Source: Vanilla planifolia (Eukaryota; Streptophyta; Magnoliopsida; Asparagales; Orchidaceae). From it: a DNA stretch of 64,000 nucleotides. The notes under the pieces are model-generated. The model was not told the origin of the DNA. It searched no databases and worked only from the letters and a program-made list of their open reading frames with translations. This document shows, piece after piece, positions 1 through 14,400 of this stretch (positions within the stretch are counted from its first letter, which is position 1; each line of letters begins with the position of its first letter). Location of the stretch: assembly GCA_023846275.1 (NCBI GenBank), contig CM043870.1, positions 7,129,527 to 7,193,526 of the forward strand, read 5' to 3'. Both the position numbers and the translations under genes were made by a program.

Positions 1-170
1 GACAGTCGATATTTTTTGGTGGTCCTCTTCTTGCCAACGCTGCCAGAGATGATGGAACACAGAGACAGACGAATGTTCCTCGAGACAGACAAGGTGAAAG
101 GGGAAGAGTAGATCAGCTTCCAGTGTTTAATCCCGGATCCAATGAGAAGAATCAATCTACCATGAAATAG
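1..170 (+). CDS. C-terminal coding exon of an unrecognised gene (partial)
   Basis: An open frame runs from base 3 (it may start before the window) to a TAG at 168-170, giving about 55 residues. The peptide starts QSIFFGGPLLANAARDDG, turns hydrophilic (many Arg, Asp, Gln, Asn) and ends NEKNQSTMK. The GC and codon texture are gene-like, and the sequence turns AT-rich soon after the stop, as expected for a last exon plus 3' UTR. A competing plus-strand frame is open only to base 110. I do not recognise the family. The polar tail looks like a disordered C-terminus. The real gene would lie upstream of the window. Confidence 0.5.
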   Translation, partial: QSIFFGGPLLANAARDDGTQRQTNVPRDRQGERGRVDQLPVFNPGSNEKNQSTMK

Positions 171-510
171 ACCTTGTGTTTAGTTCTCATGAGCAGAAGA
201 AACCTCTGGCCTGATTCTTGAATTGGAAAGCAGCTTGTTTGGGGGGGTCTGAGATCCAATCCTGGCAGTAATTCTATCAGGAAATCAACAATAGGCTAAA
301 CTCCATTGATGACCTCCCTGTTTGGTTTTGAAGCATTCATTTGAATTTTGTGGGCTGAAACCTGATTTCTTGAAAGAATTCATGCTCATGTAGTTACCCT
401 TAGGAACAGAGTCTAAATCCACTCACTCACTTGGTACTCAGAACCAGTTGCATCTACTGGAAACAGACCTTTTTTTTTTTGTAGTAGATTCAAAGACTTG
501 ACCCTTGATC

Positions 511-556
511 ACATTTGATGCTTACTTTCTATCATATTTCACATTTGATGCTTACT
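511..556. repeat. Two copies of a 16-base direct repeat, 30 bases apart
   Basis: ACATTTGATGCTTACT occurs at 511-526 and again at 541-556. A looser third copy (AATTTGATGCTTGAT type) follows near 588. This is a small local duplication of no known function. Confidence 0.75.
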
Positions 557-2689
557 AATAACCTAACTTGGTCTAGATTCTTAAATGAAATTTGATGCTT
601 GATATGGGCGATGTTTTCACACATTGGATCTATGTGAACCAAATTTCAAAGTCAAATCTAAATGAAATTCTAGTGTGAGTCAAATTTATGCTCAATCTAT
701 CTAGATCTTAACTTTAATCAAATTCTCATACTTAATATTATCTTTGTTATGCCAAAATTTTAAACCAAAATTTATCTTGTATTATGCAAATTCACAAACC
801 AAGTTCAAATTTCAACCTAGGCCTATTTTTCAAAGCAAATGCTATCATTTTGTAAACTAAATTCTCATGCCAAATCCTTAATTCTCAATTTGGTCTAAAT
901 ATTAAAATTATATCTTTAATTCTCATAAATGATAAAAAGTTTCACTACATCTAGTTTAATCAAGCCAAGACATAAGGTTTAAAACATGCTATGAATGAAA
1001 TAATTTTTACAATTTTTTAAATGTGTACGAGAATATCATCTACTATCAAAATTGTTAATAAACTAATAAAATAACCCATTTATGTAGATTTTTAACATCT
1101 GATTATGGTATATAATAGTAGATTTTTTATTTATGTTTGAATGTGAACTTTATAAATCCTCTGAAATCTTGTCTTTGGGATGCTTCTTTTTTTACTCTAT
1201 GGACTTTCAAAGTTTTAGTTATTGAATCATCTATTCACACCAAACTTGTTGTGCCCAATATGTATGTTATGCCAAACATTGCCTTCTTCTTGTATTTGTT
1301 ATTATTTAAGACCCAATTTTGAAGTTTATCCCATAATTGATGCTATAGCTCACTTAATCTTTTTTAAATTAGGTGCAAGAGCCATTAGAGAGGGATTTTG
1401 ATGCAAAAAGCATATAAAAAATGGTATAGGACAACTTTTTCCATTAAGATTTTAATACTATTCATTATTTTAAAAAATTATTATTATCTTTGATGTAAAA
1501 TAAGTTAGAATATTATTATTAGAGATACTCAATAGACTAGTAGAAAATATTAAAATATATTATATACTAATCAAAGTTAGGTGACATGTATGATATTTTA
1601 GAATTATTAAAAGATTAGTCTCCAAAATTATAGTGTGGATCATTAAGTAAAATAAGTTGCAATACATTAATCATTAAGCATAAAAGTTTATTAAACAATT
1701 TTATCATATTTAATTTCACATAAAAAATAAAAATATTAAGATAAACTCTATATAGAGTACTTTAAATAATAAAAGAGTAATTCTAATTTTAAATTACTAC
1801 CTAAAAAATAAAAATTATAGAACAAATGTATCTTTTTTATGATGATTGATTGTAGTTTTTTTGGAGTTGGCACATGGAGCACCAAAGATGAAAGAAGATG
1901 ATGAGGTGAAGGTTTGATTAATGAGAAAGCTTAGCTAAAAGGATAATAAGATAATAAGCTAAGATTTGGAGTCTCGTTAAGGAGGGTGACTATTTGGTGG
2001 TTTAGTTAAGAATTTGAAAGTGTGAGTGAAGACTTGAGAGTGTTGGACAAAAAGAAAATTTGTTTGATTATTAGCTCTCTTGATGAAAAGTCTCTCACTT
2101 ATGATTAGTATCTCTTACAAGGGAAAGAAAAAGTTAGAATCTCTCTAACTAAAGTTGGATACATATTCTTTGCTTATAAAAATTTAAGTATACAAATAAA
2201 AAAATATTTATTCACTAATCATAATATTATAATAAAGATAGCATTTTCTATTTATAGATGAAAGAGAACTTAATAACTATGCAAAAAAAGAATTAAATAC
2301 ATCTTGGAACATAACGTAAATATGAGAAAGATGAGAAATCAGTATAGAAAAAGATTTTAGAGTTAAATTACTTAAAAAATATAAAAACAATTTTTAAAAT
2401 TCTAAGATATTAACTATATTAAATATGTGAAAAGATAATTTTAGAACTAAATCACTTAAAGATCTAAAATAAATCTTTATAATTTTAAGATATTAACTCA
2501 AAGTGAGTCAATCACATTAAATATAAAATATAAAAATATATAAATTTTTTATAATTCTAAAACATTAACTCCAAATAAGTTAATATATTAAATACAAAAT
2601 ATAAAAATGTATAAAAAAATAATGACATAAAAAATTATGTCATCATTCAACACGATGATAAGACATCAACGATAATACGATTGAAATGT

Positions 2690-2870
2690 TAGTAGTAGAT
2701 GAGACAGATGATAGTAGTCAGCAACGATTGGAGGATGGGTAGCTGATGAGTGGCCAAGCAATGTTAGGTGGTCGAGTAGCATTGAGGGCCTGGTGATGAT
2801 GGGAAACCAAGTGATGTTGGGCAACTAGATGACAATGATCAAGAGTAAATGACCAGGTGATAGAGGACAA
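2690..2870. repeat. Degenerate GATG-rich minisatellite
   Basis: The strand becomes G-rich, unlike its surroundings, and shows a loose period of about 18-21 bases built on GGCCAAG-TGATGTTGGG-like units (for example ggg at 2801 and 2819). Copies are poorly conserved, so the array limits are approximate. Confidence 0.4.
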
Positions 2871-5159
2871 TTAACGATAGTAGGCAAAGCACACATAGGA
2901 ACAGACGTTGATGATGACATATTTTACTGTAAAATATACTTAGATGAATAGAAAAATATTAGTAAAGTTAATCATAAGAAAAAATAGAGTGATATAACCA
3001 ACTCCTATAGTTGACAAATATGACTAATTGAAATAAGATTAGGCTCAGGTAAGACTCTAAGTTCGAATGAGACTGGTGCGATGCTAGTGGGTGTGTGTTT
3101 GTGAGTTAACATAAGACACTTTTGTATCAATCTTTTTCTTATTGTAGATGAGACTAAGAGAGATTCAATAGGCATAAAAAGTGAAAAAATATTTAAAGTG
3201 CCAAAGACTACAGAATAATATATTTATTAGTTCCTCTAACTAATTGTATACTTTATTGAGATTTTAACTTAAGTAGGACTCCTTATTTAGAGTTGTATAA
3301 GAGAATTTCATCCATTATAATTCAAGCCAAAATATTACTAGTTTCTATGCAATCTTTGATGGACATATTTTTTGTGTTTTTGAGACAATCTTTTTTGATC
3401 TTTTTGTATCTAGGATTTCTTAGATAGCTTGTAACCTTATATCATGATTCTTTCTTGCTGGATATCAAATAAAATTTGGATTAATTTTGTTGAATGTTTG
3501 ATTGAAGAGATGTCCTTAAGCTATTAGGTTCTTATGCGCTAAGTTTAAACTAAATTAAATACCTTTTATGGGGTCACTAGTTAAAGATTATCTATTAATG
3601 GTTAAAGAAGTCAATTGAAAAGCTTAAAAAATATTTATCTAATATATTAATCAAAGAAATAATGAGATTTTTTCTCTCTTTTGATTCAAATAACGATATC
3701 ATTAATATTATCAATATTTAAAAAAACATCTTTAATATTTATATTTTTTAATTCAATAGATGTTTTCAAAAATTAAGAGAATATTTAGATTTTACACATA
3801 TTTTATTAATTAGTAGTCTTTTTAATAGACAATTTTTTTATCAAAAACTTTTAGTTGCAACAATGATGCCAAATTAACATCAAATATTATTTTTAATAAA
3901 AAATAAGAAAAAATGATAATATTTATGCATTTGTTCTTTATGTATGAAGCATATAGACACACACAAGTTGTAAAAGAGTTTTATGATATTTATGTTAGCT
4001 TATTGGATAAACTTCATGAAATCATTATTATGATCTTATTAAAATTATAACAACAAGACAATAATTTTTTTTTATTTATGTACATAAATGTACAAAAATT
4101 CATTAAATTAATCATAATCATTAATAAAAAAATCATTCATATAGAAGTATTAATAATAGGATGCTAGATGTCAAGTCCTCAATTCTTGAATTGATGATAT
4201 CAAGTCCTAAATACCTAGGCATTGAAGACCAGATCCTTAAAACTCAATTGCTTGAAGCCAAACCTTTAATACATTGTTGCTTGAGCCTTAACCTTATAAA
4301 GCATAACACTTGTATTCAAATTATTGGAGTTGAAATACTTAGATTGTAGTTATGCAATGTCAATCAAACAACTCACTCCCTTTAGCTTTACACACTTTAC
4401 TCTAAGACCAGATCAATGTTTAAGATGACCCTTGGGATTATTAGTAACATCAATAACTTATATTCAAGAACTAATAACTTCTGTAATTAAGTCATGGTGT
4501 AAATAACTCACAAAAAATTGGTTATAACTCTCTTCCACATGCACATGTCATTAAGCTGTAAATATGAAAATATCTCTCATGATCATAAGAAAATAATGAC
4601 ACATCCATCACTAAAAGAACTATAAAAAGAACCTCCAAGATCCAATTCAAAGAATCTAGTTACTCGAAAATAACCCAATCTTATTTTACTTTCATTTTCC
4701 TTAGCTATTGTTGACTTACAAGATTGAACCTCCCTTATCTCTATATTATTATAATTTCAACTTTTGAATAATTCAATATGAGTAAATTTTTCATCTAATT
4801 TTTTATGAATCTAATTTTCTTAATAATAATATCATTCCTTCTTAAATACATAATTTAATAATTTTTTTCTTATTTAAATTATTTTTTTTCAAAGATTTAG
4901 TTTTGAAACAAGTGTTTAAGATTTTTTTTCCTCAATGGATACTATTGCTTGTGTGATTAAATTAATTGATAAAAAATAAAAAATTCTATGGAAAATTTAT
5001 ATATTTTTATTTAATTTATTTTAATTTTCTATTTTTCACATGGAGTATTTTTATAATATAATAAATTTCATCAATGAATAAATGTTTTTAATCAAATAAA
5101 ATGTGAATTAAAATGTTTTTCTTTTTGAGAATTCATTAAAACACATTTCTCCAAACTGG

Positions 5160-5464
5160 TAAACGAATCTTACGGCCACAAACGGAAGCGTCTTTTTTTG
5201 GTTTTTCTCAATAAAAGTCTCACTTTTTCTCCCGCGGAAACGAAAAGCTTCCCCTCCGTTGGGCCCATGGTCTTCTCTCCTTCGCGTCTCATCAATTCCT
5301 CGACCCTTTTCTACTCTACGAAAGCCGAATACGGAATCTTTGATTCATCTATAGTTCTTCCATACTGTTAACTTCACGTGGATCTGTGCGGGGGGTTTAA
5401 TCGCCATAGCTCCTTCTACTCTGTCGGATCGTCTGCGGTGTAGTCGTTCTTTGTACAGCTAAGT
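5160..5464 (+). promoter_or_regulatory. Promoter and 5' leader of the LCAT4-like gene
   Basis: The sequence turns sharply more GC-rich here than in the spacer upstream. A TGGGCCCA element lies at 5260-5267; this matches the plant 'site II' type bound by TCP factors and common in promoters of broadly expressed genes. A perfect G-box CACGTG lies at 5375-5380. The pyrimidine-rich stretch near 5270-5320 resembles a plant transcription start region. I see no convincing TATA box, which fits a site-II promoter. The exact start site is not determinable by eye. Confidence 0.55.
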
Positions 5465-8400
5465 ATGTTGATGATGGAGGAGATTGTTCAGTCGATCGAG
5501 CTGTGGCTTCGGACTTCCAAGAAGCTGGAGCCCCTCGTGGACCCTGACCTTGATCCAGTTCTGCTCGTTCCTGGAATTGCTGGTTCGATGCTGCATACGG
5601 TCGATGCTGATGGTAATCATGAGAGGGTATGGGTTCGGATCCTTGGGGCCGATGAAGAATTTAGGAAGAAGCTCTGGTCGCGTTTTGATCCGGCTACAGG
5701 TGAAGTTTTGTCTTCTTTCTTTCTGGATGTAGAATTCAGGAAATTAGCTTTGCGGGGCTTTCTTGTTGACTTCTGTGATACTTTGGGTCCAATAGCTCTG
5801 TAACCCGCTTGTTTTGGAATCTTGTTTTGTTGAAATTGTAATAAAAATATTGCGTGCCATATTTTTTTGGTGTGGAAGTCATGTCATTCAGTAATATTTT
5901 ATAAGCTGCGATCACTTTGGAGCATTATGGCTGGTGGATTTCTTGGCTAAATTGTATGGTCATAGACTCTTAGCAAATATTTTGAAAAAGAGTGCATGGA
6001 ATTATGAATTGCTTGTTTGAAATATGCTCTACTGATTTATGTATTAACTATGAATGATTTTGAGCAGGAAAAACTGTTTCATTTGATGAAAAGACAAAAA
6101 TTGTTGTTCCGGAAGACAGATATGGGCTCTATGCCATTGATGTTCTGGACCCTGATTTGGTATGCTATATAAACGTACATTTTTTTTATTGCAAGTTGTA
6201 TTTGCAGACTAAGTTTATAAGCAGTTCTGTACCATTTATATATTGCATTATGGCTTGTATGATCTGACATCTATGTTTTTTTTGGAAGGAAATGGTCATA
6301 CACTTAAGAGCTTCAGAAATTAAAATGGGAGGATTAGGCAATGCCTATCCTTCCTTCAAAAATATTTGGCACATCATCAAGAAGGTCTTGAAGAATGATT
6401 TTTGGTTGTCTGTTAGACTCAAAGACATCTTTGCCATTATCCATTGTTTCATTGGTTTTGTTCAAAATTTGATATAGATTAACAATGCCTTTGTAGGAGC
6501 CTTTTTGTATTTTGATAAAGGCAAGGTGAAGATCACTCTTGATAATTGATATGCAATCTGATTTGATTATCACCCTCTTGAAACCCTTTCTCTAAACATC
6601 TTCTATCCTTGAATAAATTGTCAATGGCCTTCCCTCAAAAGTATAATATTCTCCCACTAACTTACCAAAACCTTCAAAGACATGATTGAGTCCTTGAACA
6701 ACCCCTTTTTCCTTTCTCCAAACTAAAGCATATGTAGATTGGTGACACATGGTTGCATTTGTTTTAACTTTGATACCAGCCCTCCTCTGGAGGAATTCAG
6801 CCTATTGTGAAGTTATGGGAAGCTGTGCTTAAAATGTGGTTAGATAAAATATTCTAAGTTTCCTAGACCTTTTGGGATCATTCTCAATGTTGTACTCTTC
6901 TTATTGTTTTTTAAAATTTACTAAATGAACTATCTCTTTCTCCTTGCCTAAAGCTCATTGGGGTTAGCCGTAGAGAAAAACAATTGTCTTCTTGTTGTTG
7001 CATCATTGTCGACATTTCACCTCTTCTTGTGTTGCACTTGGCAATCCTTGCATTCGTAAGGAACTTTCCACGAGTTACCTAACATATGAAATTTGCACTG
7101 TTTTGGTGTTCTGGCTTCCATAGATTGAATTCTAGATTTCATTATCTTCTATAGAATTATCCAATGATTGCATTTGTGGGCAATTGCAATTGAAAATTGA
7201 TCGTCTTCAAATTTTGCCCACAAGGTTTCATACTTAAAGATTCTCGAAATTGGAACATGACAGTGCAACACCTTTTCATTGATTTTTGCTGGAAATTATT
7301 TTCAATTAGGTTCCTTTTCCACTTGCATCCCTTGCTATGGAATTAGTCATTGTTATCACTTTTTGTTCCTAAGGAATTTCTCTTATGGCTACGTCATAAT
7401 ACTTCCTTTTGTTTTTCAGCCCTTTATCTACCCCTTACACCCATCACTAAGAATTTATCTTCTGTTCTTTGATTTAGCAGGCAATACTTCGCGATTTTAA
7501 CTTGAAATTTTGAATAGATCTTACTTGACCATCGATTGAAATCTTCATTCCCTTTGTTATACTTCTCTTTTAAAATCTTTGCCCACCAACTCTTTTATTG
7601 AATCACCCCTATGCAAATTTTTTTAATGTAAGCCTCGTTAAGAGGCTAAGATCAATCTCAAACCGAACCTTTCTTAGTTTTCCACATTTTCTTTCATCCA
7701 ACCAGTCTTATTTACCTCTTGCCTGATGATCCTTCCTATAGTTAAAGTCTTTGTTCACTCGCTCCACACCATACATCAACTCTTTTAAATACAGAGTTGT
7801 TTACATTACTTTGGCTGGAAGATTTAACAAAATTGAGTTAGTAAGACAAATTATCCCCATTAGTGGCAGAACATGCCACACACATAGCTAGTCATGATTT
7901 TTCTCTTTTAACTATAAACTAATAATTATTCTTTTAACCCTTTCTATCTTAATTAGACCTCCTAGTTATTTGATGTGGTTCAATGTTGTCTAGAAGCTGC
8001 TTAAATTTCTTAGACCATTAATTAATCTAGTATGAATGTTTTTGGAAAAATACATTGTAGTCTTCTGGATACTAATTTTACAACCTGATATGTAAGAAAT
8101 CAAGACACAAGTATCAGGACCATTTGATTGGTTGAGCCTTTTCAAAAATGTGCATCATTAACAAACATGAAATTAGATATATCTATGTCTCTTAAATCTG
8201 AAAGGTTGTTAGGGGCCCTCTTTAATTTTGTTTTGAAGAATATGTGAAAGGCACTTGATACATAGCACAAAGATGAATAAGGAGTGAGGGTCATCCTTCC
8301 TAAATCCCTTCGAAGGTTTGAGTAAGCTAAAGTTCCCTCCTTTTCGTAAAATGTCAAGTTAGGAGGTGATATTACACAGTGTGATGTGATCTACGAGCTT

Positions 8401-11400
8401 CCTTTTAAAGTGAGCCAATTGAAGAATTTTTTTGATTAAGTCTCAACTATTTCTATCATGAGCATCTTTCATGTTCATCTTAATGGCCATGAATTTTCCT
8501 TCGATCGCCCTCATTCTTATGCTACGGACGATTTCTTGTGAAATAATACTGTTTTCACAGATGATTCTCCATGATACGAGGCTTTTGTGATTTGGGGACA
8601 CCACTTCCAACATTATTATTCTCAATCTATTAGTGATGACCTTTTTAATGATTTTGAATTTGACATTTCATAAGTGAATAGGATTGAAATGGTTTATTAT
8701 TGTAGGAACCCAACCTTTAAAATTAAAACAAGTAGGTTTCATTCAACTCCTTAAGCAAGATGCCTTCTTGAAAAGTTCTTCACTAGAATCCCTCTAGCAA
8801 TTTTCCAAGTTTGACACCCTACCTTTTTTTTATTAGTTCTTACATCTCATATTGGGATGATTTTTTTTTATATCATGAACCAGGAAAGTGTTCTGGTAAC
8901 CAGAAAGCACCGTCAAAGTTAATTGAAGTTAATTTTTTAACCTTACATTTTTCTCTCAACTATGTATTTTATCTATATTACTTAAATCCATGATTTTTTT
9001 TTGTGAAACATCATGCTGTATACTATGAAGTTTTGCTTCATCCACCTTGTTATTCAAGGTCAGCACCTTGCTTTTAAAAGGCTTTATTTAACTGCTGAAG
9101 CTTTTTGTCTTTCTTTGTAGATTATCATTTGCCTCATAATAATGACATGGAACAAGTATAATCTAATGAATCTCATGTCTGTTAGCAAGCATTTGGATAT
9201 CATCAAACCAAAACACATGTTTTTCTGATACTCTACATTATTTCAAGGATTATAGTATCTTTCTCTAGCAATATTGCTTTGCATAGATAATGTAAATATT
9301 TTATTTATTGATCTTAAATGTTTTTGGATGGAAGGTACCAAAATTATTGACATGCCAACTATGTTGTTACCCGTGTGTCCAAAAAATTGCTAAACTTGGT
9401 TTGAGCATAAATCCATTGGTTATGTGTACTGTTCTCACCATTGCTATCTTGTATACTTGTGGCAAAGTTGTGATTGCTTTGGTTCTTCATGAATGGATCA
9501 TCTGCTTCAACTATGGTTATTTTTAAACATGCTAACTATGTGGTTCTCATTGGCTTGAAGATTGTAGGGTGTGAAGTTGTTTCTTATTATCATGACATGA
9601 TAGTGGAAATGATAAGTTGGGGATATCAAGAAGGTAAAACCCTATTTGGTTTTGGATATGACTTCCGACAAAGCAATAGGTATGTTTTATGTTGTTGTAC
9701 ATGTGTTGTTGAATATCTTCTTATGAATCTTATGGTTTGACGAAAATGTAGTGTTCACTGCATGTTTATCAATAAAAAGGAAAGCTAAACATTTTTGTAG
9801 TTCTCAAGTATTTTTTTTGTTTATACACGAGGAATATACTATGTTTCATTTCTTTCCACTGATTTAAAATTATGAAAATTGCAATTGATGTTTGCTCTGA
9901 TGTTAATATTCCTCACTCTTGATATTATGTCAAATAGTGTTATTGATGATTAACTTGGTAAAAACAGGCACCAATGCTTCAGGGTGAGAAGTGAAAAGTG
10001 AAATATTTGTCAATTAATTAAACGCATGCTGAATGAGTGATCCTAACTTAAGTTCTGCAATGAAAATGTGATGCGAAACAAAATAGATATGCTACTGTCT
10101 ACTTCAAATTGAAGTTATGATTCTTGGCAATTAATGAAGAAAATTTCAAACTGTATACCAGTAGCATACTTATATAGTTATATTATAGAAGGTTCTATGC
10201 ATCAATGCCAGCTGAATTTACGAACAAAATTCTGCCGTGCTACTTTGGTCTCAACTCCTATAATTCTGGAGAACAGCTTGATAAAAGATCTCCGCCATCC
10301 GCCAAGAGCAAGTACCACATGTAATCTTAGCCAAAAGGCTGAGAGCAAGTAAAAGCTCTTAAATATTCACCTTATAATCTAATTCTATTTTCTAGTAAAG
10401 GATGGAATACTCAAGTGCATCCCTAGCAAACATTTTGCTTCAGTATGATGCCTACCTGCTCTTATGTTGGTGCTATTTATATTGGATAAACTTGGTATTG
10501 AATATCTACCTGCTAAGCTCATGGTATAACTTATATATCATTTTTTCCTCAAAAAAAAAAAAAAGTGCTAATGGTCTTTTTGATAATAAAAAAAATTGTA
10601 CTCATCTTATTTTAAGGATCAATCAAGTACTAGCAAACCTGCAACCGTGGTGCTTTTCTTGCTTGGATTGTACTTGAGCTATAGATTTTGACACAATCAC
10701 GTTGGGTTCATAGACTCCAAACTCTCTTTTATTTTATTTCACATGTGCCTGCTACAATCTATAGAATGTTGCTTCCTTCTTGCAATAAAAATACATCTAT
10801 CATTGCTAATGCCCATATTGGAACAAGAAATTAACATGTAGTCATCTTTGTATACAACTTCATAGAAGTGTTTCATTGGATTGCCATTTCATTTTGCCAA
10901 CATTCTCATTATGCATGTGTGGAATATAAGGCAATAACTCTTGCTTAGTTCTCTAGAAAAGAGATGCCAAGCAAGCTCCCTTAAAATTATAGACAAAGCT
11001 AATTCAATACCTAATAAGGGCCATTCATTGAAGTTAATAGGTGTTGGTGGTTTTAGTTGCTAGTAAGTCTACAAACTAGTTGTGTTATATCCTATCTATT
11101 CATAACTAAATGGATTTTAATTTTTTAATGGCTATGAATTTAAGTATTGAATTATGTATTGAAATTAATCATACACAGTTTCATTCCAGCGTTCCTCATC
11201 ACCTAGATACAATCATGTCCAGCAATTGATCTAAGCAAGTCAATTACAAAATCCATGATTATGCTTTTTCATTTTTACTTCAAAACATGCAAAAGCTGTA
11301 ATAACCTATTAGATTTTTTTCTCATCTCGACCCAAGTGATTTTTGTCATCAAAATATGTTTTGACATTTTAAGGCTATGATATCTCATATAAATACTAGT

Positions 11401-14400
11401 ATTGATCCTATATTAGTCGATGTGAGGCTGTTTGTCATTGTTGCCCCTCCACTTAAAAGCTTATCAGGAGCTGCTCCTTGTCTAGTGATTCTTCTCTCAG
11501 TACATCACTTAAAGTTCACTTCTCAATTTTTTGGTTTTAGAAGTTACACATACTCTTCTGCTTAGTTTGTCTTCAAATCACATCAGACTTGTAAATGGTT
11601 GTCATTGATATCATATTAAAATATTCTAATCTTATCACCTAAATATAATCATACCTTACAGGTGATATAGGCAAACCAACTATGAAATTCATGCCTATGC
11701 TTTCCTATTTTTCACTTTGAAATGAGCAAAGGTTGCATTAACCCACTAAGTTTCTGTCTTATTTCAACTCAAATGGGTTTTGCCCTCAAAAATCGCATTG
11801 ATATTTTAAAAATGTGGTATTTCATATAAACATGGAATAATATTGAGATTATTTATCCTTGTATCCCTTCACCTAGAAACTTGTCATGAGATACTTCTTG
11901 TCCAGTTTATTTTCTCTTGAAATATTATCCGATAATTACTTCCTTTTATTTTTAATCTTTAGTATTATAGAATTGGGTGGGTTTTAATTTGAATGGCTAT
12001 GAGATCTAAGTATTGATATACGCATTAAAGTTAATCACACATAGCTTGTATGAATTATGTTCAATATTTTATTAAACTATGTAGTCATATAAATGAATTA
12101 TAAATCTTGTAGTTGAAAAAACATTGTGTTAAGTCCAATGTCTATTGTCCATAATTAAAAATGACTATTAAATGAGCATAACTCATCATATTTATTATTG
12201 AAAGCCTATATCAAAGTTATTATGATCTTATCAAAATGCACTCATTATATATTTACAACATGTTATTAAGTTTTGGCGTAATATTATATTCTATAATGTA
12301 ATAAATTTGTTGGGAAGCATTCTTCGAATACAATTAGTGAATGATGAAGCTCAAATAGATTTTATCAATTTTGGCTATGGAGAACTATTTTGATAATAAC
12401 CCTAATTGAAGGGTTTGTTATTTTTAAGGTCAAAAGAACAAATTTTTGTCAATGGAAAAGAAAGGACGTGAATTGTCTCATTCAACACAAAGAGCTTTTG
12501 TTGTTTTGTGATAGTTCATGTGATAAGTGAGGAGATTGCCTTAGCATGTTGAGGATATGAATGTGTGTAGTAGATAATGATGCTTAATGTGTTAATGTGA
12601 AAGGGAAAGGAGACGACTGGGTGCTATTATGTAATTTTAAAATAATTATACAATGTGTGGATGAATTTTTCAAACCATTAAATGGGCTGGCTAGCATTGG
12701 TTAGCTGTTATGTAATGTTACATTAGCATAGTTTTTGCTGTGTTGCAATTTCGGGTATTGAGCCCCATTAGACTTAGATGGTTATACTTGATTTTGATGA
12801 TAACATATTCTTGTAAGTGCTTATTGTTATTTGTTTAATGTGTTATCTATTGTCTATAAATTATTCATGATACACTAGTCACATTGTTACACTGGTCACA
12901 TTGGATATAGTCATAGCTTAGAGTTTATGGTTACTTGAGCTTGGCTTTTGCAAACAATCTTGTTGGCTCAAGAATGTGGATAAATTGAATTCTCTTGAAG
13001 ATGTTACTTGAATCCTAGGTTAGGTATTGTAAATCTTTTTAAGGACTTAAATAAAAGTCATGGGTGGTTGTTTTAATATTTTATTCAAGATCTTGCATGT
13101 AGAGACTGTTATACTTATATATTTATATATTAGATATGAGACTATTTATATAAGTATGGTCTATGATTGAGGTATATTAGGAAAACCTTGATTCAATTCT
13201 AGATCCATGGGTCTATGTCTTAACTTGATGGTTTAATTGTAAGAGGAAATAACTAGACATAATTTGGCTTAGTATTTAGTGGTTCATCTTAAGCATAGAC
13301 AAATGACCAAGTTGATATATCAAAGGATGCTTGAAACTTAATGAATGATATTAGAATTTTATTTAAAACATTGTTATAATCAATGGTTCAAATTTAAATA
13401 GACTATAAATTGGAATTAGTGATTTAAACCATATTGTTAATGAGTTAGTTTAATGGCATCATGGATATCTCTTTCATGTTAATGTACTTATCCATGATGT
13501 AAACTTAGTGAATATTTACATTTATGTGAATCTATGATCTAATATGTGCCAACTCTTCTAAAAGCTCAAGGTGATTCGGATGTTGCTAATATTTTTTTTT
13601 ATATCCTTTGGAAACGTACATCTCCACACTAAGCGGTGGATAGATATTAGGGATTGTCATCAATATTACATGATACCAATAGGTCAAGAAATTAAACCAT
13701 GGGTGATTAGTATTTTGGTAGTGTATGGAAGGATTGTTGTGGCTCATATACTTGATAATTCCCTTGCTCACTACCACAAAACAACAATCACACAAGCACA
13801 AAATGCCTTTTGGGCTACATGAATTTATGACCTTTCTCTAATATTGGATTCCAAGGATAAATTGTCATTGAATTCTCTTAAAAGTGTGAACTAATATTCG
13901 TGAGTCTACCATATTTATTGCTATTGTTACCATAGTGGTCTACACTAAACTATTGGCAAACATATAGGGTTACAACAATATCAAATTATCCAAATGGGTT
14001 AGAAATAAATCATTGGCAATTAGTTTCATGAGTGAACAAAAAGACATTGGGGACCATTCACCCAAAACAATGCACCCAGTGGCAAAGTTTAAATGTATTT
14101 TCATAGATGTATATCTATGTAAAGCGTACATCTAATTCTCGATTGTTTTGCAAAATTATTGGAAAAATACCATTGGCTATGGTTTAATATCCATTTTGGT
14201 GATCAAACAAATGTCAGTTTTTATTGAGATGTTGTCCATTTATATTTGTATATTCTAATGTTTGCCTTTATGTATGCTGACAAAAAAAATAAAAAATAAA
14301 AAAGAGAAAAATGTAAGAACATATGACAAAACAGTTATATTTAGCACTTATAAATTAATTTAAGCAGCTTTATTATGTGCATGGTGATTCATGGTACATG

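Larger units (their letters stand above)
171..5130. other. AT-rich intergenic spacer, no gene recognised
   Basis: This stretch is AT-rich with stop codons in all frames and only short chance ORFs. The first 300 bases are probably the 3' UTR and downstream region of the gene ending at 170. I see no TE coding motif. Two small repeats lie inside it and are listed separately. Confidence 0.6.

Noticed and set aside
5484..5732. 82-codon ORF in LCAT4 exon 1
   Set aside because: Out-of-frame shadow of the real exon.
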